Assembly: GCA_947167105.1 (NCBI GenBank) | Contig: CAMVGU010000022.1 | Span: 1 to 57,695 of the forward strand | Length of the DNA stretch: 57,695 nucleotides | Source: an uncultured Selenomonas sp. | GTDB lineage: Bacteria > Bacillota > Negativicutes > Selenomonadales > Selenomonadaceae | Direction: 5' to 3' | Shown here: piece after piece, positions 26,950 through 34,809 of the stretch | How the letters are laid out: every line of letters begins with the position of its first letter | Position numbering within the stretch: the first letter of the stretch is position 1 | Translations under genes and position numbers: made by a program | The notes under the pieces: model-generated | Databases searched by the model: none | What the model was told of the DNA's origin: nothing | The model's input: only the letters and a program-made list of their open reading frames with translations

Positions 26950-26978
26950 ATTGTAGCATGAAAGCAATGGTTTGTAAA
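26950..26978 (-). promoter_or_regulatory. Promoter of the activase gene
   Basis: Minus strand: TTTACA (26973-26978) and TACAAT (26950-26955) with a 17-bp spacer, about 50 bp before the activase ATG. Confidence 0.7.
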
Positions 26979-27024
26979 TATATTAGTTATTTTTCAAAGG
27001 AAAATAAGTTTTGAACGAAGTATA

Positions 27025-27053
27025 TTGACTTTCTATCGTGCATGAAATATACT
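27025..27053 (+). promoter_or_regulatory. First plus-strand promoter in the glycyl-radical intergenic region
   Basis: TTGACT at 27025-27030, 17-bp spacer, TATACT at 27048-27053. It lies just upstream of a 33-codon open frame with a good ribosome site. Confidence 0.65.
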
Positions 27054-27098
27054 TTACTTATCTTATGTTTCATTTGAAAAATGGATGGAGGGATAACG

Positions 27099-27200
27099 AT
27101 GAAGATATTGGTTGTTGATATTTCGTCACGATGCCAATCTGATCGGTGCCTCTCAGTGCTATTTGGCAGACCCTTCCTGACAGAGAGAATTTCTCTATGA
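27099..27200 (+). CDS. Possible leader peptide or gene remnant (33 codons)
   Basis: ATG 27099 follows GGAGGG at good spacing and a well-formed promoter. The product begins MKILVVDISSRCQS and ends at TGA 27198-27200. The opening resembles the first strand of many Rossmann-like proteins, so it may be the stub of a lost gene; alternatively it is a leader affecting the glycyl radical operon. No stem-loop attenuator is obvious after it. Confidence 0.35.
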   Translation: MKILVVDISSRCQSDRCLSVLFGRPFLTERISL

Positions 27201-27240
27201 ATTTCAAACGAAAACTATTTCGCTTTAATCAAAAAATATA

Positions 27241-27269
27241 TTGACATATTTCTTCAATTAGTTTATTAT
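27241..27269 (+). promoter_or_regulatory. Main promoter of the glycyl radical enzyme operon
   Basis: Consensus TTGACA at 27241-27246 and TATTAT at 27264-27269 with a 17-bp spacer, about 50 bp before the ATG of the enzyme gene, which has AAGGAAG as ribosome site. Confidence 0.75.
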
Positions 27270-27318
27270 ATGCTTACGCTCAAAATGAATTTCGTAGATT
27301 ATCGAAAGGAAGATAGTT

Positions 27319-29733
27319 ATGGAAAACAAGGAGCATTTCGGAGCACTGACCGAACGTATGCAGGCATTCCGTGAGGAGGTACTGGATGAGAAGCCCTATA
27401 TTGACGCAGAGCGTGCCTTGCTCGCCACAGAAGCCTACGAGCAGAATAAGAATCAGCCGAAGGTGATGCAGCGGGCGCTCATGCTCAAGAATATCTTAGC
27501 AAATATGTCCGTCTATATTGAGGACAGGACGCTCATTGCCGGAAATCAGGCGACGAAGAACTGCAATGCCCCGATTTTTCCGGAGTACACGATGAAATTT
27601 GTCATGGACGAACTGGACAAGTTCGAGAAGCGGGACGGCGATGTGTTCTATATCACCGAGGAAACAAAGGAGCAGCTTCGCTCCATCGCCCCCTTCTGGG
27701 AGAACAACAATCTCCGCGCTAAAGGGGAGGCGCTTCTCCCCGATGAAGTCAGCGTCTTCATGGAAACGGGCGTATTCGGCATGGAAGGCAAGCTGAACGC
27801 CGGGGACGCCCATCTTGCTGTCAACTACGGAAAGATGCTGTCCGAGGGACTCGCAGGCTACGAACAGCGCACCCGCGATCTGAAAGCCTCTCTTGACCTC
27901 ACCGATCCGGCCAGCATTGACAAATATGTTTTTTACAAGGCTGTGCTCATTGTCATTGATGCCGTGCGGCAGTTTGCCGCACGCTATGCCAAACTGGCCG
28001 AGAATCTTGCCGCCAAGGAGCCGGATGCCAAACGCAAGGCAGAACTTCTTGAAATGGCAAGGATCTGCGCCAAGGTTCCCTATGAGCCGGCGGAAAGTTT
28101 TCGTGAGGCAGTGCAGGCTGTCTGGTTCATCCAGCTGATCCTGCAAATCGAATCCAACGGGCATTCCCTCTCTTATGGGCGTTTTGACCAGTATATGTTC
28201 CCCTATTACAAAAAGGATATGGATGCGGGCAAAATCGCCCAAGAAGAAGCCTTGGAGCTTTTGACCTGCCTCTGGATCAAGACGCTCACCGTGAACAAGA
28301 TCCGTTCTCAGGCACATACCCTGAGTTCTGCCGGCAGCCCCATGTACCAGAATGTCACCATCGGAGGCCAGACCACGGATAAAAAAGATGCTGTCAACGA
28401 CCTGTCCTTCCTGGTCTTGAAATCCGTGGCGCAGACGCGGCTCACTCAGCCCAACCTTACGGTGCGCTACCACAAGAATCTCAATAAGGCGTTCTTTGAT
28501 GAATGCGTTGAAGTCATGAAGCTGGGCTTCGGTATGCCTGCCCTGAACAATGATGAGATTATCATTCCCTCTTTCATCCGGTGGGGCGTGAAAGAGGAGG
28601 ATGCCTACAACTACAGCGCTATCGGCTGCGTGGAAACGGCAGTACCGGGCAAGTGGGGCTACCGCTGCACGGGCATGAGCTATATCAACTTCCCCCGCGT
28701 CCTCCTGTGCGTCATGAATAACGGTGTGGATATGACCAGCGGCAAGCGGTTCACCAAGGGCTATGGATATTTCAAGGACATGGAATCCTATGAGGAGCTT
28801 TTGTCCGCTTGGGACAAGACTGTGCGGGAAATGACCCGTTACAGCGTCATCGTGGAGAATGCCATTGACAAGGCATCCGAGCGCGATGTACCGGATATCC
28901 TCTGCTCGGCGCTCACCGATGATTGCATCGGGCGGGGCAAGACCATCAAGGAAGGCGGAGCAGTCTATGACTTTATCTCCGGCCTTCAGGTAGGCATTGC
29001 CAACATGGCCGATTCTCTTGCCGCCATCAAGAAGCTGGTCTTTGAGGAAAAGAAGATAACGACCGGAGAACTTTGGGATGCGATTCTTGACGATTTTCAA
29101 TCCACGGAAAGCAAGCGCATCCAGGATATGTTGATCCATGAAGCTCCGAAATACGGCAACGATGATGACTATGTGGACAATCTCGTAGTGGAAGCCTATG
29201 ATTCTTATCTGGATGAAATCAAGAAGTATCCGAACACCCGTTATCAGCGCGGCCCCATCGGCGGCATCCGCTACGGAGGCACTTCTTCCATTTCGGCCAA
29301 CGTGGGCCAGGGCGTCGGTACGATGGCGACACCGGACGGCAGGCACGCTCATGAGCCGTTGGCCGAAGGCTGTTCGCCAGCCCATAACGCAGACAAGAAC
29401 GGTCCCACGGCAGTATTCAAGTCCGTCGCCAAGCTCCCCACGGAGAAGATCACCGGGGGCGTGCTGCTGAACCAGAAGATGACGCCGCAGATATTGGCAA
29501 AGGAAGAAAACAAGCAGAAGCTGGAAATGCTCATCGCGACGTTCTTCAACCGTCTGCATGGGTATCATGTGCAATATAACATCGTATCCCGTGAGACTTT
29601 GCTGGATGCACAGGCACATCCCGAAAAGCACAAGGATCTGATTGTGAGAGTCGCAGGCTATAGCGCATTCTTCAATGTTTTGTCCAAAGCAACGCAAGAC
29701 GATATCATAGGTCGCACGGAGCAAGCACTGTAA
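27319..29733 (+). CDS. Glycyl radical enzyme of the dehydratase/lyase type (PflD/YbiW-like)
   Basis: 804 residues. The active site reads SAIGCVETAVPGKWGYR with Cys437 and Glu439, the Cys-x-Glu arrangement of glycyl radical eliminases and unlike the Cys-Cys of pyruvate formate-lyase. The glycyl loop is RVAGYSAFF with Gly780 near the C-terminus. The enzyme carries out radical C-O or similar bond cleavage in the cytoplasm under strict anaerobiosis. The gene is followed by an FSA-type aldolase, as in the E. coli ybiY-ybiW-fsaA arrangement. From memory, such pairs have been linked to opening 1,5-anhydroglucitol 6-phosphate to a deoxyketose phosphate that the aldolase cleaves; the sequence alone does not prove that substrate. 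Confidence 0.93.
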   Translation: MENKEHFGALTERMQAFREEVLDEKPYIDAERALLATEAYEQNKNQPKVMQRALMLKNILANMSVYIEDRTLIAGNQATKNCNAPIFPEYTMKFVMDELDKFEKRDGDVFYITEETKEQLRSIAPFWENNNLRAKGEALLPDEVSVFMETGVFGMEGKLNAGDAHLAVNYGKMLSEGLAGYEQRTRDLKASLDLTDPASIDKYVFYKAVLIVIDAVRQFAARYAKLAENLAAKEPDAKRKAELLEMARICAKVPYEPAESFREAVQAVWFIQLILQIESNGHSLSYGRFDQYMFPYYKKDMDAGKIAQEEALELLTCLWIKTLTVNKIRSQAHTLSSAGSPMYQNVTIGGQTTDKKDAVNDLSFLVLKSVAQTRLTQPNLTVRYHKNLNKAFFDECVEVMKLGFGMPALNNDEIIIPSFIRWGVKEEDAYNYSAIGCVETAVPGKWGYRCTGMSYINFPRVLLCVMNNGVDMTSGKRFTKGYGYFKDMESYEELLSAWDKTVREMTRYSVIVENAIDKASERDVPDILCSALTDDCIGRGKTIKEGGAVYDFISGLQVGIANMADSLAAIKKLVFEEKKITTGELWDAILDDFQSTESKRIQDMLIHEAPKYGNDDDYVDNLVVEAYDSYLDEIKKYPNTRYQRGPIGGIRYGGTSSISANVGQGVGTMATPDGRHAHEPLAEGCSPAHNADKNGPTAVFKSVAKLPTEKITGGVLLNQKMTPQILAKEENKQKLEMLIATFFNRLHGYHVQYNIVSRETLLDAQAHPEKHKDLIVRVAGYSAFFNVLSKATQDDIIGRTEQAL

Positions 29734-29778
29734 GTGCAGTCAGGTTTTTATCTGCATGATTTTAGGGAGGAATACACG

Positions 29779-30456
29779 ATGAAACTCATTATTGACGATG
29801 CCCATATTGACCAGATCAAGGAAATCTACGAATTCTATCCGGTGGATGGCGTAACGACGAATCCCACGATTCTCGCTAAGAGCGGTCGGCAGCCTTACGA
29901 GGTACTGAAGGAGATTCGCGAGTTTATCGGCGCAGAGGCAGAACTGCATGTGCAGGTCATCGCACGGAAGGCGGAAGGCATGGTGGAGGATGCGCAGCGC
30001 ATCCGCAAGGAATTGGGTGCGAACACCTATGTGAAGATCCCCTCCGTTCCCGAGGGCTTCAAGGCCATGAAGATGCTCCATGAGGAGGGCGTGAATATCA
30101 CGGCCACCGCCATCTATACGCCGATGCAGGCGTTCCTTGCGGCAAAGTCGGGCGCGGCTTATGCGGCGCCCTATATCAACCGCATTGACAACATGGGCTA
30201 CAATGGCGTGCAGGTTGCCCGGAATATTCACGATATTTTCCGCAATAATAGCCTGAAAACGGAGGTTCTTGCAGCCAGCTTCAAGAATTCACAGCAGCTC
30301 TTGGAGCTTTGCGAGTATGGCGTGGGAGCATCCACCGTTTCGCCGGATGTCATTTTTGCCTTGGTGAAGAACAAGGCCATCACTTCTGCCGTGGATGATT
30401 TCATTGCCGATTTTGAGAAACTGGTAGGAGCCGGCAAGACGATGAAGGATTGCTGA
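29779..30456 (+). CDS. Fructose-6-phosphate aldolase/transaldolase-like protein (FSA family)
   Basis: 225 residues, the usual FSA length. VDGVTTNPTILAKS is the family's N-terminal phosphate-region motif, and Lys86 in TYVKIPSVPEG is the Schiff-base lysine. FSA-type enzymes cleave or form ketose phosphates using dihydroxyacetone or hydroxyacetone as donor. GGGAGG precedes ATG 29779. It lies 45 bp after the glycyl radical enzyme, so it probably processes the radical enzyme's product into a C3 ketone or ketose and glyceraldehyde 3-phosphate (inference). A strong terminator follows. Confidence 0.92.
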   Translation: MKLIIDDAHIDQIKEIYEFYPVDGVTTNPTILAKSGRQPYEVLKEIREFIGAEAELHVQVIARKAEGMVEDAQRIRKELGANTYVKIPSVPEGFKAMKMLHEEGVNITATAIYTPMQAFLAAKSGAAYAAPYINRIDNMGYNGVQVARNIHDIFRNNSLKTEVLAASFKNSQQLLELCEYGVGASTVSPDVIFALVKNKAITSAVDDFIADFEKLVGAGKTMKDC

Positions 30457-30481
30457 TTGAAAAAGTCATGCCACTAAAATA

Positions 30482-30519
30482 GAAAATCCCCTGACCGATT
30501 GAATCGGCAGGGGATTTTC
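30482..30519 (+). terminator. Strong terminator after the aldolase gene
   Basis: AAAATCCCCTG (30483-30493) pairs perfectly with CAGGGGATTTT (30508-30518), with an inner CCGATT/AATCGG stem. The A and T ends allow it to work in both directions. Confidence 0.9.
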
Positions 30520-30558
30520 ATACGAAAACATTTTCTTTTGCTTTGATAAAAATTATGC

Positions 30559-30564
30559 TATAAT
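30559..30564 (+). promoter_or_regulatory. -10 box for the DeoR-type regulator gene
   Basis: TATAAT lies 28 bp before the ATG. The -35 region is poor (TTTTGC at 17 bp), suggesting activator or weak expression. Confidence 0.45.
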
Positions 30565-30591
30565 GATAAAAAAAGCAAAGGATGATGTGCG

Positions 30592-31353
30592 ATGCATACC
30601 AGACTTTCAAAGATATTGGAGATCATGGCTCAGAAGAAACGGGCTGCAGTGACAGAATTGGCTGAAACGCTAAAGGTTTCCGAGGTAACGGTGCGCAAGG
30701 ACTTGTCACAATTGGAAGCAAAAGGGCTCTTGAAGCGTGAGCATGGCTATGCCTTGCTCACGGAAAGCGATGATATAGGAAATCGGCTTTCCATTCACTA
30801 TGACATCAAGCGGCGCATTGCACAAGAAGCCGCAAATTCTGTCAGCGATGGCGAAACGGTTATGATCGAGTCCGGATCTACCTGCGCGTTATTGGCAGAG
30901 GCACTAATCACCCAGCGTAAGGATATTACCATTATCACCAATTCGGTTTTCATTGCCACATTCGTGCGTGATAAACCCAATGCCCGTATTATCTTGCTGG
31001 GGGGAGACTATCAAGTGGATTCGCAGGTTATGGTCGGCCCTTTGGTTCGCAAGTGTGCAGAGGAATTTTTTGTCGGCAAGTTTTTTGTCGGCACAGATGG
31101 CTTTAGCGATGTCGGTGTTATGTCCAGCAATCTTATGCGAGCCGAGGCTGTTCGCAGTATGGCCAAAAGCGCCAAGCAGATTATCGTGCTGACGGAGTCG
31201 GAAAAGTTTTCCCAGCTTGGGGTAGTGACCCTGCTGCCGTATCAGGATATTGATGCTGTCTATACGGATGACAAAGTACCAAAGGAGATGAAAGATAAGC
31301 TAGAGCAGAAAGGAATCCATGTTCACGCAGCAGCGCAGGATTCCTGCTCTTGA
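30592..31353 (+). CDS. DeoR/GlpR-family transcriptional regulator
   Basis: 253 residues. The N-terminal helix-turn-helix (RAAVTELAETLKVSEVTVRK) and the C-terminal sugar-phosphate-sensing domain (ESGSTCALLAEAL, TIITNSVFIA, ILLGGDYQ, FVGTDGFSDVGVM) are complete. DeoR-family repressors usually bind phosphorylated sugars. Placed between the aldolase and an oxidoreductase, it is likely the local regulator of the glycyl-radical cluster, sensing the pathway's sugar phosphate (inference). It overlaps no gene; the next gene begins 14 bp after its stop. Confidence 0.92.
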   Translation: MHTRLSKILEIMAQKKRAAVTELAETLKVSEVTVRKDLSQLEAKGLLKREHGYALLTESDDIGNRLSIHYDIKRRIAQEAANSVSDGETVMIESGSTCALLAEALITQRKDITIITNSVFIATFVRDKPNARIILLGGDYQVDSQVMVGPLVRKCAEEFFVGKFFVGTDGFSDVGVMSSNLMRAEAVRSMAKSAKQIIVLTESEKFSQLGVVTLLPYQDIDAVYTDDKVPKEMKDKLEQKGIHVHAAAQDSCS

Positions 31354-31367
31354 GGGGAGGTCACATT

Positions 31368-32405
31368 ATGGCAGAGCAGAAAAAAATAGTTTTAGGCTTT
31401 ATTGGCAATGGCAAGAGTGCCAATCGCTACCATCTGCCCTTTATCCTTACGCGGCAGAATAAAATCAAGGTGAAAACAGTCTATCAGCGCACCCTGAGGG
31501 ATAATGGATGGGCAAGGCTTCCCGATGTTGCCTATACGGATGATTTGGATAAGCTGTTAAGCGACCCCGAGATGGATGCAGTGGTTATCACCACGCCGCC
31601 TGCCGCTCATTACGAATTGGCCTGCAAGGTGCTGTCCGCCGGGAAACATTGCGTAGTGGAGAAACCATTTGCTACCAGTGTGGAGGAAGCGGCGCAGCTC
31701 TTTCAGCTGGCGCGGGAAAAGGGCGTGATGGTGCAGTGCTATCAAAACCGCCGTTTTGACAGTGATTTTTTGACGGCGCAGAACGTGATGTCCTCGGGCG
31801 TTCTAGGCGAGGTCTATGAGATCAATATGCACTATGATTATTACCGCGCCTATATGCCGGAGCAGGAAAAGTCCTATCGCCGGGAAAATGCGTTCCTCTA
31901 TACACATGCCTGTCATACGGTAGATCAGGTGCTTTCCTGGCTGGGCAAGCCGCAGGATTGCCGCTGTGACGTACGCCAGCTTTTGGGCAAGGGGCGCATG
32001 AATGATTATTTTGACTTGGACTTGCTGTATCCCGGGCTTAAAGTATCGGTGAAATCCAGCTACTTCCGGGCCAAGGCTCGTCCCAGCTTTGAGCTTTATG
32101 GACGGCGCGGCGTGTTCATCAAGCAGGAACAGGACAGACAGGAAGCTGACCTCAAAAAATTCTATCTGCCGGAAGGACATGATGATTTTGGCCTGGATAT
32201 GCCGGAGAACTACGGAACACTGATATACTATGATGAAGCCGGCGTTTACCATGAAGAAAAAGTGCCTAGCGAACGCGGCGATTACGGCCGTTATTACGAT
32301 GCGCTTTACGCTACGATACTGCAGGGCGCACCGCAGCTGGTCACGGAAGAACAGACAATGGAACAGATGCGTATACTGGAAGCTGCCGGGCAGGATTTGG
32401 CATAG
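31368..32405 (+). CDS. Gfo/Idh/MocA-family oxidoreductase
   Basis: 345 residues. GFIGNGKSANRYHLPF is the dinucleotide-binding turn (slightly unusual G-N-G-K-S-A), and VVEKPFATSVEEA carries the family's EKP motif. The C-terminal half is the usual alpha/beta dimerisation and substrate domain. Members oxidise or reduce sugars and polyols with NAD(P)H; 1,5-anhydrofructose reductase is one of them, which would suit an anhydrosugar route through the neighbouring glycyl radical enzyme (inference). ATG 31368 follows GGGGAGG. A terminator lies directly after it. Confidence 0.88.
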   Translation: MAEQKKIVLGFIGNGKSANRYHLPFILTRQNKIKVKTVYQRTLRDNGWARLPDVAYTDDLDKLLSDPEMDAVVITTPPAAHYELACKVLSAGKHCVVEKPFATSVEEAAQLFQLAREKGVMVQCYQNRRFDSDFLTAQNVMSSGVLGEVYEINMHYDYYRAYMPEQEKSYRRENAFLYTHACHTVDQVLSWLGKPQDCRCDVRQLLGKGRMNDYFDLDLLYPGLKVSVKSSYFRAKARPSFELYGRRGVFIKQEQDRQEADLKKFYLPEGHDDFGLDMPENYGTLIYYDEAGVYHEEKVPSERGDYGRYYDALYATILQGAPQLVTEEQTMEQMRILEAAGQDLA

Positions 32406-32410
32406 ACAGG

Positions 32411-32446
32411 AAGAGGGGCACCGTGCGAAAGGGCGGTGCCCCTTTT
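32411..32446 (+). terminator. Terminator after the Gfo/Idh/MocA gene
   Basis: GGGGCACCG (32415-32423) pairs perfectly with CGGTGCCCC (32434-32442), followed by TTTT. It also overlaps the stop of the convergent LysR gene. Confidence 0.88.
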
Positions 32447-33347
32447 AGATCGCCAGTTTGGCTTCACCGATGAACTTGCATACAACGGAATCTTTGTCGT
32501 GGATTGCCTCCTTGCGGCAGTAGATGCCCATGGGCGCATGGGGTGATTCATCCCACGGAAAAAATGCCATTTCTTTATGCGGGAGCGCCAGATGTTCGGG
32601 AATAAGCGCAAACCCTGCCCCTGCAAGTACAAGGTTATATGCCTCGCTGATGGTGGCGCAGAGCATGTTATCCAGTCCATCGTTGACGGGGATGATATGA
32701 TGCCCGCGTGAAAAGGTATGTTTCAAAAGATACGGAGGAATGGCGATAATTTGGCGATGAGGCCACAAATCCTGAGAAGAGACGCATTTTTTGCGTCTCT
32801 TTTTGCACTCACGGGTAAGCTCGTGGGCTTTGCTCACGATGCAGATAAAGCCGTCCTCTCGAAGTTTCACGAAATCAATGGCTTCATCGGCGAATTTGGC
32901 ATCCCTCATGCCGATCACCAAGTCCAACTGGCTGAGTGAGAGGCGGCGCAAATTGGCATCGGTCTGGTCAAGGGTAAGTTCCGGCACGATGTTGTTCTGC
33001 GAATCCAAAATGGGGGAAAGGATTTTGCTGATCAGCCGGTTGGCATGGGAATCGGCGTAGCCAATGCGCAGTACGTTCCGCTCATTCTTGTGAAAGCTCT
33101 CCATCCATTCCCGTGAACGATAGTAGATGGCGAGGATTTGACTGGCATCCGGCAGAAACTGCCAGCCGACCTGCGTTAGCGTCACCGAACGGGTAGTGCG
33201 CTGAAAAAGCCGGGTGTTCATTTCATTTTCCAGGCTCTTGATTTGTCGGGAAACGGCTGGCTGCGTCATGGAGAGCTGCTCGGCGGCCTTGGCGTAGTTC
33301 AGCGTTTTGGCAAGAGTGACAAAACACTCCAGTTGCTGCGTGTTCAT
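32445..33347 (-). CDS. LysR-family regulator divergent from the ACGX RiPP operon
   Basis: 300 residues. The DNA-binding region (MNTQQLECFVTLAKTLNYAK, then AAEQLSMTQPAVSRQIKSLE) is typical, followed by a periplasmic-binding-like effector domain with LRIGYADSHANR. GAGGTGAG precedes the ATG. It is transcribed away from the RiPP precursor gene, and the region between holds a LysR-type palindrome placed well upstream of the RiPP promoter, so it most likely controls that operon. Effector not evident. Confidence 0.92.
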   Translation of the reverse strand: MNTQQLECFVTLAKTLNYAKAAEQLSMTQPAVSRQIKSLENEMNTRLFQRTTRSVTLTQVGWQFLPDASQILAIYYRSREWMESFHKNERNVLRIGYADSHANRLISKILSPILDSQNNIVPELTLDQTDANLRRLSLSQLDLVIGMRDAKFADEAIDFVKLREDGFICIVSKAHELTRECKKRRKKCVSSQDLWPHRQIIAIPPYLLKHTFSRGHHIIPVNDGLDNMLCATISEAYNLVLAGAGFALIPEHLALPHKEMAFFPWDESPHAPMGIYCRKEAIHDKDSVVCKFIGEAKLAI

Positions 33348-33433
33348 AAGCTCACCTCGTGAAGTTTCAAAAATTGGAATTCTTTCTTCATCATATCACG
33401 TTGCGCCGAAAGAAGGAACAAGCTCGGGGAAAA

Positions 33434-33454
33434 TTGATACGGTCAGCGTATCAA
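33434..33454. promoter_or_regulatory. LysR-type operator between regulator and RiPP operon
   Basis: TTGATAC and GTATCAA form a perfect inverted repeat with a 7-bp centre, containing the T-N11-A signature of LysR recognition sites. It is centred about 63 bp upstream of the predicted transcription start of the precursor operon, the typical position for LysR activators. Confidence 0.75.
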
Positions 33455-33471
33455 TAATGCGATATTGGCAT

Positions 33472-33500
33472 TTCACAAATAGGTGTTTTCCTGCTACTAT
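33472..33500 (+). promoter_or_regulatory. Promoter of the ACGX precursor operon
   Basis: TTCACA (33472-33477) and TACTAT (33495-33500), spacing 17 bp. Both boxes are one to two bases off consensus, as expected for an activator-dependent promoter. Confidence 0.65.
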
Positions 33501-33548
33501 AGGCTTGTCGTTAGGAAATGTGCCGATAATGAAGAGAGGATGATTGAC

Positions 33549-33731
33549 ATGGCACTGAAGAATTTGGCAGCTTGGAACAAGAAGATGGCAGCAGGTTTGG
33601 CAAGCCCATCTTGCGGCTCTGGGGACAAGGTTCTGGGGACGGCCTGCGGGTCGGGTGACAAGGTGCTTGCTACCGCCTGCGGCTCCGGGGACAAGGTGCT
33701 GCCCACGGCTTGCGGCTCTGGCGACAAGTAA
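33549..33731 (+). CDS. ACGX-repeat RiPP precursor peptide
   Basis: 60 residues. A leader of about 20 residues (MALKNLAAWNKKMAAGLASP) is followed by four CGSGDK units in an 11-residue ladder; three units are preceded by TA and the first by PS. I recognise this as the ACGX-repeat type of ribosomal peptide that accompanies a dedicated radical SAM/SPASM enzyme. Each unit offers a Cys, small residues, Asp and Lys for modification. No double-glycine cleavage site is present. GAGAGGA lies before ATG 33549; ATG 33540 is an alternative. The enzyme gene follows 39 bp later. The mature product is unknown. Confidence 0.9.
   Translation: MALKNLAAWNKKMAAGLASPSCGSGDKVLGTACGSGDKVLATACGSGDKVLPTACGSGDK
33616..33731 (+). 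repeat. 33-bp coding repeat in the precursor gene
   Basis: Four near-identical units (TGCGGCTCYGGGGACAAGGT-like) in head-to-tail order encode the CGSGDKVL ladder. Third-position differences show they are not a very recent expansion; unit number could still change by recombination. Confidence 0.85.
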
Positions 33732-33770
33732 TTGACCGACAGGTGAAAAAGTGTAAGGAGGGCGGCCAGA

Positions 33771-34805
33771 GTGAAACCGTATTTTTCATTCCAGTGGCAT
33801 ATCACCGATGACTGCGACCAGCGTTGCAAGCATTGCTATATTTTTGCGGAAGGCAAGCAAAAATGTATCGACAGCATGACAAGGGAAGATATGCAGACGG
33901 TGCTGAAAAACTGTGAGGATTTTTGCGAGACCTTTGGCCGTCGGCTTTACTTCTACCTGACGGGGGGAGATCCCATCCTGCACCCGGATTTCTGGTGGCT
34001 GCTGGAGCGTTTCAAGGCAAAGCAGATACCCTTTACCATCATGGGGAATCCATTCCATTTGACTGAGGATGTATGCAGACGCTTGAAGAAATGTGGCTGC
34101 GTGCGCTATCAGATGTCCCTTGACGGGTTGGAAGAAACCCACGATTGGTTCAGAAAGCCGGGTTCTTACAAAACCACCCTGGAAAAGGTTGCCACCCTGA
34201 ATGCTGCGGGCATCCGCTCCATTCTGATGACCACCGTTTCCGGTAAAAATATAGATGAAGTTCCGCAGATGATTGACGCGGCTGTGGCGGCAGGGACAAA
34301 GGTCTATGCCTTTGCCCGCTACTGTCCCACCAGCGAGGACAAAGATACGGGCATTGCGCCCCGACGTTTTCGGCAGCTTCTGGCCGAGTGCGACAGGAAA
34401 TTCCGTGCCTATGAGGAATCCGGCTGCGAAACCTATTTCAATCACAAAGACCACCTCTGGACGCTCTATGATTACGAGGAAGGAAATTTTGCCATCCCGG
34501 AGGATGCAGAGCCTGAGATGATTTACAGCGGCTGTAACTGCGGAAACGGGCATTTGACGATACTGCCCACAGGCGAGGTCTATGCCTGCCGCCGGGTGCA
34601 AAACAGTCGTGTGGGCAATGCCTTTACAGACAGGCTGGCTGATTTGTGGGTAAACGAATTGGAAGCTTATCGGGAATATGATAAATTTGCCAAGTGCAGC
34701 AAGTGTGAGCTAAAGGCTTGGTGTCGCGGCTGTCCCGCTGTGGCCGCTGCCAATTCCGGCGGGGATTTCTATGCCGCTGATCCGCAGTGCTGGAAGGAGA
34801 TATGA
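33771..34805 (+). CDS. Radical SAM/SPASM peptide-modifying enzyme (ACGX system)
   Basis: 344 residues starting at GTG behind GGAGGG. The radical SAM cluster is CDQRCKHC (Cys15, Cys19, Cys22), with a YLTGGDPILHPDF glycine motif. The C-terminal SPASM region binds extra 4Fe-4S clusters through Cys255 and Cys257 (GCNCGNGH), Cys in YACRRVQ, and the group KCSKCELKAWCRGC to PQCW. SPASM enzymes install cross-links or other radical changes on ribosomal peptides, often at Cys. It directly follows the Cys-repeat precursor, so that peptide is the expected substrate. A nitroreductase follows and may act next. Confidence 0.93.
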   Translation: MKPYFSFQWHITDDCDQRCKHCYIFAEGKQKCIDSMTREDMQTVLKNCEDFCETFGRRLYFYLTGGDPILHPDFWWLLERFKAKQIPFTIMGNPFHLTEDVCRRLKKCGCVRYQMSLDGLEETHDWFRKPGSYKTTLEKVATLNAAGIRSILMTTVSGKNIDEVPQMIDAAVAAGTKVYAFARYCPTSEDKDTGIAPRRFRQLLAECDRKFRAYEESGCETYFNHKDHLWTLYDYEEGNFAIPEDAEPEMIYSGCNCGNGHLTILPTGEVYACRRVQNSRVGNAFTDRLADLWVNELEAYREYDKFAKCSKCELKAWCRGCPAVAAANSGGDFYAADPQCWKEI

Positions 34806-34809
34806 GGAA

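Noticed and set aside
27496..29724. A 742-codon open frame on the minus strand opposite the glycyl radical enzyme gene
   Set aside because: It is the complementary shadow of a clearly conserved gene with full catalytic motifs; its translation shows no domain and no ribosome site.
33616..33731. CRISPR-like regular repeats
   Set aside because: The 33-bp units encode an in-frame peptide ladder without variable spacers.
33549..33731. ACGX precursor as cargo of the NHLM exporter at 3.5-12.3 kb
   Set aside because: The leader has no GG or GA cleavage site before the core, and the loci are 21 kb apart under different regulators; attractive but unsupported.
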